From Thalassobaculum fulvum (GTDB taxonomy: Bacteria; Pseudomonadota; Alphaproteobacteria; Thalassobaculales; Thalassobaculaceae), in NCBI RefSeq assembly GCF_014652915.1, contig NZ_BMZS01000006.1:1-64000 (forward strand): a DNA stretch of 64,000 nucleotides. Direction: 5' to 3'. Positions within the stretch are counted from its first letter, which is position 1, and each line of letters opens with the position of its first letter. Of this stretch, positions 37,199 to 45,011 are shown one piece after another. The translations under genes were made by a program, and so were the position numbers. The notes below the pieces were generated by a model, which worked only from the letters and a program-made list of their open reading frames with translations, was not told the DNA's origin and made no database searches.

Positions 37199-37981
37199 GT
37201 GACCGTCGCCGCCGTGATCCAGGCCCGGATGACCTCGACCCGCCTGCCGGGCAAGGTGTTGCTGCGTGCCGCCGGCCGCGAGATGCTGGCGCATCAGATC
37301 GACCGGGTGCGGCGGGCCCGCTCGGTCGAGGCGATCTGCATCGCCACCACCACCAACGCCGACGACGACCCGGTGGCGGCCCTGGCCGGCCGCGAGGGGG
37401 TGGCGGTGTTCCGCGGCTCCGAGCACGACGTGCTCGGCCGATTCGTCGGCGCGGCCGGGCTTGTCGGCGCCGACATCGCGGTGCGGCTGACCGGCGACTG
37501 CCCGCTGACCGATCCCGAGCTGGTCGACGCGGTGGTCGGCGTGTTCCGGTCGGCCGAGCCGCCGGTCGACTACGCCTCCAACAGCTTTCCGCGCACCTGG
37601 CCGATCGGACTGGACGTCGAGGTTGCGTCGATGGCGGCCCTGCGCACCGCCGCTGCCGAGGCCGACGACCCGTACGACCGCGAGCACGTCATGCCGTTCC
37701 TCTACCGGCAGCCGCAGCGGTTCCGCACGGCCGGCTACCCGGCGCCGGAGGACCTGACCGGCCACCGCTGGACCCTCGACGAGGCCTCCGACTACGAGCT
37801 GATCAAGCGGATCCTGGAGGCGCTGCTGCCGGTGAACCCCGAGTTCGGCTGGCGCGACGTGATCGCGCTGCTGGAGGCGCACCCGCAGTGGCGTATCGTG
37901 AACGCCGGCGTCGCCCAGAAGCAGCGGCGCTACGAACAGCAGGGCAGCGGGCGGCAGGGCAGCGGGGTGGCCGATGACTGA
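37199..37981 (+). CDS. SpsF-like nucleotidylyltransferase (PseF-like)
   Basis: 260 residues. The N-terminal VAAVIQARMTSTRLPGKVLL is the nucleotide-binding motif of SpsF/CMP-sugar synthetases, and VRLTGDCPLTDPELVDAVV carries the metal aspartate. In pseudaminic clusters such genes sit beside or replace PseF, the CMP-pseudaminic acid synthetase. The C-terminal tail (QQGSGRQGSG) comes from a 15-bp tandem duplication. It overlaps the next gene by 8 bp. Start GTG after GACAGGAGGCC. Confidence 0.8.
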   Translation: MTVAAVIQARMTSTRLPGKVLLRAAGREMLAHQIDRVRRARSVEAICIATTTNADDDPVAALAGREGVAVFRGSEHDVLGRFVGAAGLVGADIAVRLTGDCPLTDPELVDAVVGVFRSAEPPVDYASNSFPRTWPIGLDVEVASMAALRTAAAEADDPYDREHVMPFLYRQPQRFRTAGYPAPEDLTGHRWTLDEASDYELIKRILEALLPVNPEFGWRDVIALLEAHPQWRIVNAGVAQKQRRYEQQGSGRQGSGVADD

Positions 37982-38603
37982 AGGCTTCAAGACCGAACAA
38001 GAAGCGTTCTGGAGCGGCGCGTTCGGCGACGACTACGTCGACCGCAACCGCGGCGAGGTCCTGGCCGCCGGCCGCACCCACATGTTCTCGAACGCGCTGC
38101 GGCGGGCCGGCACGATCGGCTCGGCGGTCGAGTTCGGCCCGAACATCGGCCTCAACCTGGTGGCGCTGCGCCGGCTGCTGCCGGCGATCGACCTGGCGGC
38201 CGTCGAGATCAACGCCAAGGCGGTGGAATCGCTGAAGCGGATGGACGGCGTCGAGGTCCACCACGGCTCGATCCTGGACCGCCACGTCACCCGGACCTTC
38301 GAACTGGCGTTCTGCTCGGGCGTGCTCATCCACATCAACCCGGACGCTCTGCCGACGGTCTACGACAACCTGCACGCCGCCTCGCACCGGCTGATCCTGC
38401 TGGCCGAGTACTACAACCCGGCGCCGGTCGCGATCCCGTACCGCGGCCACGCCGAGCGGCTGTTCAAGCGCGACTTCGCCGGCGAGATGCTCGACCGGTT
38501 CCCGGACCTGCGGCTGGTCGACTACGGTTTCCAGTACCACCGCGACCCGAACTTCCCGGCCGACGACCTGAACTGGTTCCTGCTGGAGAAGACCGGGCGG
38601 TAG
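37974..38603 (+). CDS. Pseudaminic acid biosynthesis-associated methylase
   Basis: 209-residue SAM-dependent methyltransferase. FKTEQEAFWSGAFGDDYVDRN is the specific opening of the family linked to pseudaminic acid clusters, and VEFGPNIGLNLVALR is the SAM-binding motif I. LAFCSGVLIHINPDALP and AEYYNPAPVAIPYRGHAERLFKRDFAGE are also characteristic. It probably methylates the sugar or its precursor. It overlaps the SpsF-like gene by 8 bp and is the end of the cluster; pseB and pseC are not in this window. Confidence 0.88.
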   Translation: MTEGFKTEQEAFWSGAFGDDYVDRNRGEVLAAGRTHMFSNALRRAGTIGSAVEFGPNIGLNLVALRRLLPAIDLAAVEINAKAVESLKRMDGVEVHHGSILDRHVTRTFELAFCSGVLIHINPDALPTVYDNLHAASHRLILLAEYYNPAPVAIPYRGHAERLFKRDFAGEMLDRFPDLRLVDYGFQYHRDPNFPADDLNWFLLEKTGR

Positions 38604-38616
38604 CGCCCGTCGCTTC

Positions 38617-38759
38617 GTAGGTCCCGGCTCCGTTCGTCCCGCTGTGGCGGGCCGCCCGGTCCGGGATGACGGCAAGGGAGGGGCACCGCAGCTCTTCCTT
38701 TTCTTGCCGTCATCCCGGACGGACGCGCCGCCCCGGCGCGATCGATCCGGGACCCACCC
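38617..38759. repeat. Nested inverted-repeat intergenic element, copy E
   Basis: GTAGGTCCCGGCT ... GGTCCGGGATGACGGCAAGG is mirrored by CTTGCCGTCATCCCGGAC ... GATCCGGGACCCACC. It sits in the 259-bp gap 38604-38862 between two plus-strand genes; the rest of the gap shows nothing. Confidence 0.85.
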
Positions 38760-38862
38760 GCCGCACTCGGGTCTGGACGCCTTCGCCCCGGCTTGCGACC
38801 ATCCCGGCCTCCCCCCGCCGGCGTCCCCCGCCGGCCCCCAGCGACGAGAAGGCAGCGGCCTC

Positions 38863-39621
38863 ATGCCGAAGGTTCTGGTCATCGTTCCGTTCCCGATGGA
38901 CGCGGACAACCTGGCGAAGCGCCAGGCGCAGATGAAGGCGGTCCGGCTCGGCCCGGACATCGCGTTCGACTTCAAGCCGGTCGCCATCGCGCCCGCCAAC
39001 TACGTCAGCCAGCAGGACGCGCTGCTCGCCGACGTCGGCATCCTGGAGGCCGGCCTGACCGCCCAGGCGGACGGCTACGACGCGGTCTGCATCGACACGG
39101 TCAGCGATTCCGGCATGAACGCCCTGCGCTCGATGCTCGACATCCCGGTGATCGGCCCCGGCCGGCACGCCATGCTGACCGCCCTGATGCTCGGCGACAA
39201 ATTCTCGGTGGTGTGCATGTGGGACCGCTGGCGGCCGCTCTACACCAAGACCCTGGCCGAGCTCGGGCTCGAGGGCAAATGCGCCTCGATCCGCTCGGCC
39301 GACCTGCAGCCGAACAACCAGGAACTGCTCGGCGGCCGCGAGGACGAGGTGTTCCCGGTGCTGCACCAGGTCGCGCTGCGCTGCGTCGAGGAGGACCGGG
39401 CCGACGTCATCGTGCTCGGCTCCACCACCATGCACGAGGCCCATGCCTACCTGGCCGAGCGGCTGCCGGTGCCGGTCATCAACCCGGGCCCGCTCAGCTA
39501 CCGGCTGGCCGACGCGGCCATCCGCCTGCGGCTGAGCCACTCCAAGACCACCTACCCGACCCCGCTGACCCCGCGCGCGCAAGCGATCGCCGCCATGGGT
39601 GCGGCGGCGCGCGCCCAGTAA
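38863..39621 (+). CDS. Asp/Glu racemase-fold protein lacking both catalytic cysteines (copy 1)
   Basis: 252 residues of the aspartate/glutamate/hydantoin racemase superfamily: VLVIVPFPMDADNLAKR at the N-terminus, YDAVCIDTVSDSGMNALRS and DVIVLGSTTMHEA later, ending in VPVINPGPLSYRLAD. At the two positions where racemases have cysteine (CxGDP and LGCxGM) this protein has Thr (IDTVSDSG) and Ser (LGSTTM). It is therefore unlikely to be a two-base racemase; a decarboxylase, isomerase or binding role is possible. A close paralog follows 11 bp downstream. Confidence 0.8.
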   Translation: MPKVLVIVPFPMDADNLAKRQAQMKAVRLGPDIAFDFKPVAIAPANYVSQQDALLADVGILEAGLTAQADGYDAVCIDTVSDSGMNALRSMLDIPVIGPGRHAMLTALMLGDKFSVVCMWDRWRPLYTKTLAELGLEGKCASIRSADLQPNNQELLGGREDEVFPVLHQVALRCVEEDRADVIVLGSTTMHEAHAYLAERLPVPVINPGPLSYRLADAAIRLRLSHSKTTYPTPLTPRAQAIAAMGAAARAQ

Positions 39622-39632
39622 GGACCCGTCCG

Positions 39633-40394
39633 ATGCCCAGGATCCTGGTGATCAACCCGTTCCCGCTCGACGAGGCCGGCGTCGCCCGGCGCGCCGCCCA
39701 GAGCGGCCACGTCGCCCTCGACCCCGATACCGAGCTGGTCTACCGGCCGGTCAAGTTCAGTGCGGTGTCGTTCATGAGCCCGCACGACTGGCTGATGATG
39801 GACCTCGGGGTGTACGAGGCCGGCCTGACCGCCGAGCGGGAGGGCTTCGACGCGGTCGTCATCGACACCATGAGCGACAGCGGCATGGCGGCCCTGCGCT
39901 CGGTGCTGTCGATCCCGGTGATCGGCCCCGGCAAGGCGTCGATGCTGTACGCCCTGACGCTCGGAGCGAAGTTCTCGGTGCTGGCGCAGTGGAAGCCGGC
40001 GCTGCCGCGCTACCGCAAGGTGATCCGCGACTACGGCTTCGACCGGCAGTGCGCCTCGGTGCGCTCGTTCGACGTCGAGCCGGACTTCGTGAACCTGACC
40101 GAGGGCAAGGAGGACAAGACCTTCCCGATCATGCTGGACGTCGCCATGCGATGCGTCGAGGAGGACGGCGCCGACGTGATCTGCCTCGGCTCCACCACCA
40201 TGCACCAGGCCGCCGAGTACCTGGCCGAGCGGCTGCCGGTGCCGTTGGTGAACCCCGGCCCGCTCAGCTACAAGCTGGCGGAGACGCTGCTGGCCACCGG
40301 CCTCGCCCACAGCCGCAAGGCCTATCCGGCCCCGCTGGTGCGCAAGGACGAGCTGGTGCACGGCATCGTCGGCGCCGCCGCCCGGAGCGCGTGA
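39633..40394 (+). CDS. Asp/Glu racemase-fold protein lacking both catalytic cysteines (copy 2)
   Basis: 253 residues, clearly a paralog of the preceding gene: ILVINPFPLDEAGVARR, VVIDTMSDSGMAALRSVLSI, VICLGSTTMHQAAEYLAERL, VPLVNPGPLSYKLAE. The same Thr and Ser replace the racemase cysteines, so the change is shared and ancestral. The two proteins probably form a heteromer or act in succession. Followed 22 bp later by a MaoC hydratase, which suggests an acid or acyl-CoA catabolic context. Confidence 0.8.
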   Translation: MPRILVINPFPLDEAGVARRAAQSGHVALDPDTELVYRPVKFSAVSFMSPHDWLMMDLGVYEAGLTAEREGFDAVVIDTMSDSGMAALRSVLSIPVIGPGKASMLYALTLGAKFSVLAQWKPALPRYRKVIRDYGFDRQCASVRSFDVEPDFVNLTEGKEDKTFPIMLDVAMRCVEEDGADVICLGSTTMHQAAEYLAERLPVPLVNPGPLSYKLAETLLATGLAHSRKAYPAPLVRKDELVHGIVGAAARSA

Positions 40395-40416
40395 GCCCGA
40401 TCGCAGGAGAACCGGC

Positions 40417-40902
40417 ATGACGAAGATCGACGAGGGCTTCGACCCGGCAGCCCACCTGTGCGCCCGGCAGCGCTGGTTCGAGGACTTCGCGGTCGGCGAG
40501 CGCTACCTGCTGCCGAGCCGCACGGTGACCGACGCCGACTTCGCGGCGTTCCGAACCGTGTCGGGCGACAACCACCCGATCCACTACGACGCCGAGTACT
40601 GCCGGGCCCGCGGCCTGCCCGGCTTGCTGGCGCACGGCCTGCAGGTGGTGTGCTTCGCGGCGGCCGGGGCCGGCCGGTTCCCGCACGAGACCTCGGACTC
40701 GCTGGTCGCGTTCCTGGAGCAGTCCTCGAAGTTCCTGGGGCCGGTGGTGGCCGGCGACACCCTGTACCCGGCCCTGGAGATCGCCGAGCTGACGCCGCAG
40801 CGGACCACCGGCGTCATCGTCATGACCGCCACCATCCACAACCAGCGCCGCGAGCTGGTGATGACCGGCGAGCACCGCTATCTGGTGAAGAAGCGGCCGT
40901 AG
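40417..40902 (+). CDS. MaoC-family (R)-enoyl-CoA hydratase-like protein
   Basis: 161-residue single hot-dog domain. The hydratase motif is FRTVSGDNHPIHYDAEYCRARGL (D-x-x-P-x-H) near residue 45, followed by LLAHGLQ. Hydrates an enoyl-CoA or similar conjugated acid ester. ATG follows CAGGAGAACCGG. Last gene of the three-gene set with the racemase-like pair; convergent with the flavin reductase gene. Confidence 0.85.
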   Translation: MTKIDEGFDPAAHLCARQRWFEDFAVGERYLLPSRTVTDADFAAFRTVSGDNHPIHYDAEYCRARGLPGLLAHGLQVVCFAAAGAGRFPHETSDSLVAFLEQSSKFLGPVVAGDTLYPALEIAELTPQRTTGVIVMTATIHNQRRELVMTGEHRYLVKKRP

Positions 40903-40917
40903 GCGCTGACCGTCGCC

Positions 40918-41553
40918 TCAGCGCCCCGGGTTACGCCGGCGCCATTCCTCCGGCGACATCCGCTCCAGCGCGAAGGTGCCCTCGACCGGAGTGTACAGGT
41001 CGCCGAACATGCGGCCGACGATCTGGTACTTCGAGAGGTCGATGCGCAGGGTGTCCGGGTCGATCAGGCCGTCGCGGACGTGCATGTGCAGCACCTCGCC
41101 GACCACCAGGTCGCGGTCGCGGCCGACGCTGAGGGTGACCACCCGCTTGCACTCGAACGCCACCGGCGCCTCGGCGATCCGCAACGCCGCGATGCTCCGG
41201 CACGGCAGCCGGGTCAGGCCGGTCAGGTCGAACTCGCTGACCTCCTCCTCGAAGTCGATGGCGCAGACGTTCATCGCCTCGGCGATCGGCCGGTCGACCA
41301 GGTTGACCACGAACTCCCCGGTGTCGCGGATGTTGCGCGTGGTGTCCTTCACGACGCCGTCCGGGCGGAGCTGCAGCCCGAGCACCACGGTCGGCGGGTT
41401 CTCGGCGAACACGTTGAAGAAGCTGTACGGGGCGGCGTTGTCGATGCCGTTGGTGCCACGGGTGCTTACCAGGGCGATCGGCCGCGGCACCACGGTCGAG
41501 CTCAGCAGCTTGTAGCGCTGCGGGCCGGTGAGCTTGGCGAAATCGAATTCCAC
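40918..41553 (-). CDS. Flavin reductase / FMN-binding split-barrel protein
   Basis: 211 residues from a GTG at 41553 preceded by GGAGACTC. Characteristic segments are STVVPRPIALVSTRGTNGIDNAAPYSFFN and GLQLRPDGVVKDTTRNIRDTGEFVVNLV, placing it in the flavin-reductase-like FMN-binding family, with YTPVEGTFALERM near the C-terminus. It supplies reduced flavin or acts as an oxidoreductase itself. The AhpD-like gene 41 bp upstream on the same strand may share its transcript. Confidence 0.8.
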   Translation of the reverse strand: MEFDFAKLTGPQRYKLLSSTVVPRPIALVSTRGTNGIDNAAPYSFFNVFAENPPTVVLGLQLRPDGVVKDTTRNIRDTGEFVVNLVDRPIAEAMNVCAIDFEEEVSEFDLTGLTRLPCRSIAALRIAEAPVAFECKRVVTLSVGRDRDLVVGEVLHMHVRDGLIDPDTLRIDLSKYQIVGRMFGDLYTPVEGTFALERMSPEEWRRRNPGR

Positions 41554-41594
41554 GGGTGAGTCTCCGTCTGGCTGCGGGGGCGGCGGCGTCCGGG

Positions 41595-42170
41595 TCAGCC
41601 GCGGCCCATGGTGTAGAACTCGTCGTTCGGGCGCATGCTGGTGACGTTCGCCAGCCGGTTCGACAGGCCGAAGAACGCGGCGATTGCGGCGATGTCCCAG
41701 GCGTCCTCCTCGGTGAAGCCGTGGGCGGCCAGCGCCGCCAGATCGTCGTCGCCGACACCGTGGGCGGCCTGCGAGACCTTCACCGCGAAGTCGAGCATCG
41801 CCTTCTGCCGGTCGGTGATGTCGGCCTTGCGGTAGTTCACCGCGACCTGGTCGGCGATCAGCGGGTTCTTCGCCCGGATCCGCAGGATCGCACCGTGCGC
41901 GATCACGCAGTACTGGCACTGGTTCAGGTTCGAGGTGGCGACCACGATCATCTCGCGCTCGGCCTTGGTCAGATTGCCGGGCTTGTCCATCAGCGCGTCG
42001 TGATAGGCGAAGAACGCCCGGAACTCCTCGGGCCGATGGGCCAGCACCAGGAACACGTTCGGGATGAAGCCGGCCTTCTCCTGCACCGCCAGGATGCGCT
42101 CGCGGATGTCCCCGGGCATGTCCGCGAGTTCGGGCACGGGAAACCGGCTGATGCGGGGTTCGGTCGTCAT
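41595..42170 (-). CDS. Peroxidase-related CMD/AhpD-like protein
   Basis: 191 residues of the carboxymuconolactone decarboxylase superfamily. The redox pair is in NLNQCQYCVIAHGAILR (CxxC followed by His, near residue 85), and PNDEFYTMGRG ends the protein, as in the uncharacterised peroxidase-related (YciW-like) group. It likely reduces hydroperoxides or acts as a disulfide reductase. It is divergent to the sensor kinase gene with about 288 bp between them. Confidence 0.85.
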   Translation of the reverse strand: MTTEPRISRFPVPELADMPGDIRERILAVQEKAGFIPNVFLVLAHRPEEFRAFFAYHDALMDKPGNLTKAEREMIVVATSNLNQCQYCVIAHGAILRIRAKNPLIADQVAVNYRKADITDRQKAMLDFAVKVSQAAHGVGDDDLAALAAHGFTEEDAWDIAAIAAFFGLSNRLANVTSMRPNDEFYTMGRG

Positions 42171-42309
42171 GCAGGTATCTCCATGGCCTTCGGATGCGGC
42201 AGGCTCGGCCGCTCGCCGGCGCCCGCTACCGGCAGAGGTATAGCGCTCCCCGGGGCAGCGTGAACACCGGCGCGCACACCATCGCCGCGCGAAAGGCGCT
42301 CATTCACGG

Positions 42310-42321
42310 CTTGTTAACAAG
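42310..42321. promoter_or_regulatory. Perfect 12-bp palindrome upstream of the sensor kinase
   Basis: CTTGTTAACAAG is a perfect palindrome in the 288-bp divergent region 42171-42458 between the AhpD-like and kinase genes. It may be an operator for one or both genes. Nothing else was recognised in this gap. Confidence 0.35.
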
Positions 42322-42458
42322 AAGATCGACATAAACGCAGTGCACGAGTCTCCGCCGGGCTCGGCCACGAAACTGAGCGACGGAGCGGAGTGCTTGTCCA
42401 TCGCCCTCCAGACCAGCGCCGCGCGATCCTCGCCGGGATCGCGGACGGGGAGGATCCG

Positions 42459-44987
42459 GTGACCTGCCGCGGGCGTCCGGTCCTGGCACTGCTCTTCCGG
42501 CTGGCGGCGTTGCTGGTCGTTCTGAGCGGGTCGCCGGCCGCAGCCGCGCCGCCGGAGCGCGTGGCCGTCCAGTTCCACTGGCTGCACCAGTTCGAGTTCG
42601 CCGCCTTCTACATGGCGAAGGAAAAAGGCTTCTACCGGTCGGCCGGGCTGGACGTCGAGTTCCTGCCGTTCCGGCCCGACAGCACCGACGTGGTCGGCGC
42701 CGTGACCTCCGGCAAGGCCCAGTACGGTGTCGGCTATTCGTCGGTGCTCTACGACTACTTCAACGACCGGCCGGTGGTCGCGCTCGCGGCGCTGCTCCAG
42801 AGGTCGCCCCTGGTCCTGATGACCCGCGACGAGCCGGACCTGCGGCGGCCGAAGGACCTGCGGGGCCGAAAGGTGATGATCGGCGGCGACGCGCTGAACT
42901 CCGCCTCGATCATGGCGCTGCTGTTCGCCGACGGGCTCGGCAAGAACGACTTCGTCCGGCAGGAGCACAGCTTCGACATCGAGGACCTGATCTCCGGCCG
43001 CACCGACGCGATCACCGCCTATCTCAGCAACGAGCCGTTCCACATGCAGGAGCGGGGCGTCGGCTACCGTCTGTTCGACCCGCGGGAAGCCGGCTTCTCG
43101 TTCTACGGCGACATCCTGTTCGCGAGCCGGGACGAGGTGCAGGACCATCCCGACCGCACCAGGGCGTTCGTGGAGGCGACGCTGAAGGGCTGGGAGTACG
43201 CCTTCGCGCATGTCGACGAGACCATTGGCGTGATCATGCGCGACTACAACGTGCAGAGGAAATCTCTCGCCAGCCTGCAGTTCGAGGCGACGGCGCTGCA
43301 GCCGCTCGCGATCCGGCCGGACACGCGCATCGGCGAGTTCAACCTGCTGAAGCTGGAGAAGATCGCCGACGCCTATCGCCTGATGGGCCACGGGATCTCG
43401 ACCCGGAGCCTCGAGGACTTCGTCTGGGAGGGAGCCCGGACATGGCAGAAGCGCCGCCCGGTCTTCACCGACGGCGAGCGCCGGTTCATCGAGACCACCG
43501 TAATCAGGACCGCGACCACGACGAACTGGAAGCCGTTCTCGTTCGTCGACGGCGCGACCGGCGCCGCCACCGGCATCAGCCAGGAGTTCTGGCAGAAGAT
43601 CGTCGACACCGCCGGCCTCAGTCAGACGGTCACGGCTTTCGACAGCTTCGCCGAGGAAGTCGACAGCCTGAGAAACCGCGCCCACGACGTCATCTACAGC
43701 GCCGGCCTGACCGAGGAACGCCAGGAGTTCGCGCTGTTCTCGGAACCCTATGCGTCGTTCCCGCTGGTCTTCGCGACATCCAAGGACGAGAACTACATAT
43801 CCAGCCCGGCCGCCTTGACCGGCAGGACCGTGGCCGTCGGACGCAACTTCACCGCCCACAAGATGATGGCCGCGGCCTACCCGAAACTCCACTACCTGCT
43901 GGTGGACGATGTCGTCAGCGGGCTGCAGGCGGTCTCGAAGGGCGACGCCTACGCCTTCGTCGACGTCATGCCGGTGGTCGCGCATTCGATCAACGCGTTC
44001 GGCTACACCAACCTGAAGATCTCCGGGGACACGGGCCTGACCTACGATCTCCGGGTGATGATCCGCAAGGATTACCCGGCGCTTCTCTCGATCGCCAACA
44101 AGACCATCGCCTTGATCTCCCCGTCAGAAAGGCAAGACATCATCGACCGGTGGATCAATGTCGAGTACCAGAACGGCCCGGGCTTCTCGGAGTACTGGCC
44201 CCAGTTCGCCGTCCTCGGCACCGGCCTGACGATCATCTTCCTGTGGCTGTTCCTGGCGAAACGCCAGGCGGACCGTGCCAACCGCGCGAAGTCCGAGTTC
44301 CTGGCCCTGATGAGCCACGATCTGCGCACCCCGCTGAACGCGGTGATCGGCTTCACCGACATGATGCGCAACCAGGTCTTCGGCCCGCTCGGGCATCCCC
44401 GGTACGCCGAGTACGCGGACGACATCCACCACAGCGGCACCCTGCTGGTCAGCCTGATCAACGACATCCTCGACCTGTCCAAGGTCGAAGCCGGCAAGTA
44501 CGACCTGAACGAGGAGGTTCTGGACCTCCGCGAGCTGACGTCCGCCGCCATCGCGCAGTGCGCGGTGCTCGGCTACAAGTCGAACGTCACGATCGAGAAC
44601 CGGACGCCCGGGGACTTTCCCCTGCTCCGCGGCGACCGGCGGGTGCTGACCCAGATCCTCAACAACATCATCTCGAACGCGGTGAAGTTCTCCCGGGACG
44701 GCGGCCGGGTCGGGGTATCGGCCCGGCTCGACGACCGCGGGGCCGTCATCCTTCAGGTCGAGGACAACGGCGACGGCATGTCGAGAACCGACCTGCAGCG
44801 GGCGGTGCGGCCGTTCGAGCAGACCGACCGGAACACGGTCCGCCGGACCCAGGGCACCGGCCTCGGGCTGTATCTCTGCCACCGGTTCATGAAGCTGCTG
44901 TCCGGCCGGCTCGACATCGAGAGCGACGTCGGCCGCGGCACCCGGGTCTCGCTGGTCTTCCCGCCCGAGCGGACCGTCGCCGCCTGA
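42459..44987 (+). CDS. Sensor histidine kinase with two fused solute-binding domains
   Basis: 842 residues. Start is GTG 42459, chosen because GGGAGGA lies 6 bases upstream and the product then opens with a signal/membrane segment (VLALLFRLAALLVVLSGSPAAA). Residues ~32-320 are an NMT1/THI5-like binding domain (VQFHWLHQFEFAAFYMAKEK); ~335-560 a second, SBP_bac_3-like domain (WKPFSFVDGATGAATGIS). One membrane helix follows near 580-600, then HisKA with the phosphoacceptor His in FLALMSHDLRTPLNAVIGF (~619) and a HATPase (NNIISNAVKFSRDGG, DNGDGM, GTGLGLYLC). No receiver domain or adjacent response regulator. Likely senses a pyrimidine-like or amino-acid-like ligand. Confidence 0.88.
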   Translation: MTCRGRPVLALLFRLAALLVVLSGSPAAAAPPERVAVQFHWLHQFEFAAFYMAKEKGFYRSAGLDVEFLPFRPDSTDVVGAVTSGKAQYGVGYSSVLYDYFNDRPVVALAALLQRSPLVLMTRDEPDLRRPKDLRGRKVMIGGDALNSASIMALLFADGLGKNDFVRQEHSFDIEDLISGRTDAITAYLSNEPFHMQERGVGYRLFDPREAGFSFYGDILFASRDEVQDHPDRTRAFVEATLKGWEYAFAHVDETIGVIMRDYNVQRKSLASLQFEATALQPLAIRPDTRIGEFNLLKLEKIADAYRLMGHGISTRSLEDFVWEGARTWQKRRPVFTDGERRFIETTVIRTATTTNWKPFSFVDGATGAATGISQEFWQKIVDTAGLSQTVTAFDSFAEEVDSLRNRAHDVIYSAGLTEERQEFALFSEPYASFPLVFATSKDENYISSPAALTGRTVAVGRNFTAHKMMAAAYPKLHYLLVDDVVSGLQAVSKGDAYAFVDVMPVVAHSINAFGYTNLKISGDTGLTYDLRVMIRKDYPALLSIANKTIALISPSERQDIIDRWINVEYQNGPGFSEYWPQFAVLGTGLTIIFLWLFLAKRQADRANRAKSEFLALMSHDLRTPLNAVIGFTDMMRNQVFGPLGHPRYAEYADDIHHSGTLLVSLINDILDLSKVEAGKYDLNEEVLDLRELTSAAIAQCAVLGYKSNVTIENRTPGDFPLLRGDRRVLTQILNNIISNAVKFSRDGGRVGVSARLDDRGAVILQVEDNGDGMSRTDLQRAVRPFEQTDRNTVRRTQGTGLGLYLCHRFMKLLSGRLDIESDVGRGTRVSLVFPPERTVAA

Positions 44988-45011
44988 CACTCCGCCCAGT
45001 GGCCTCGCCGC

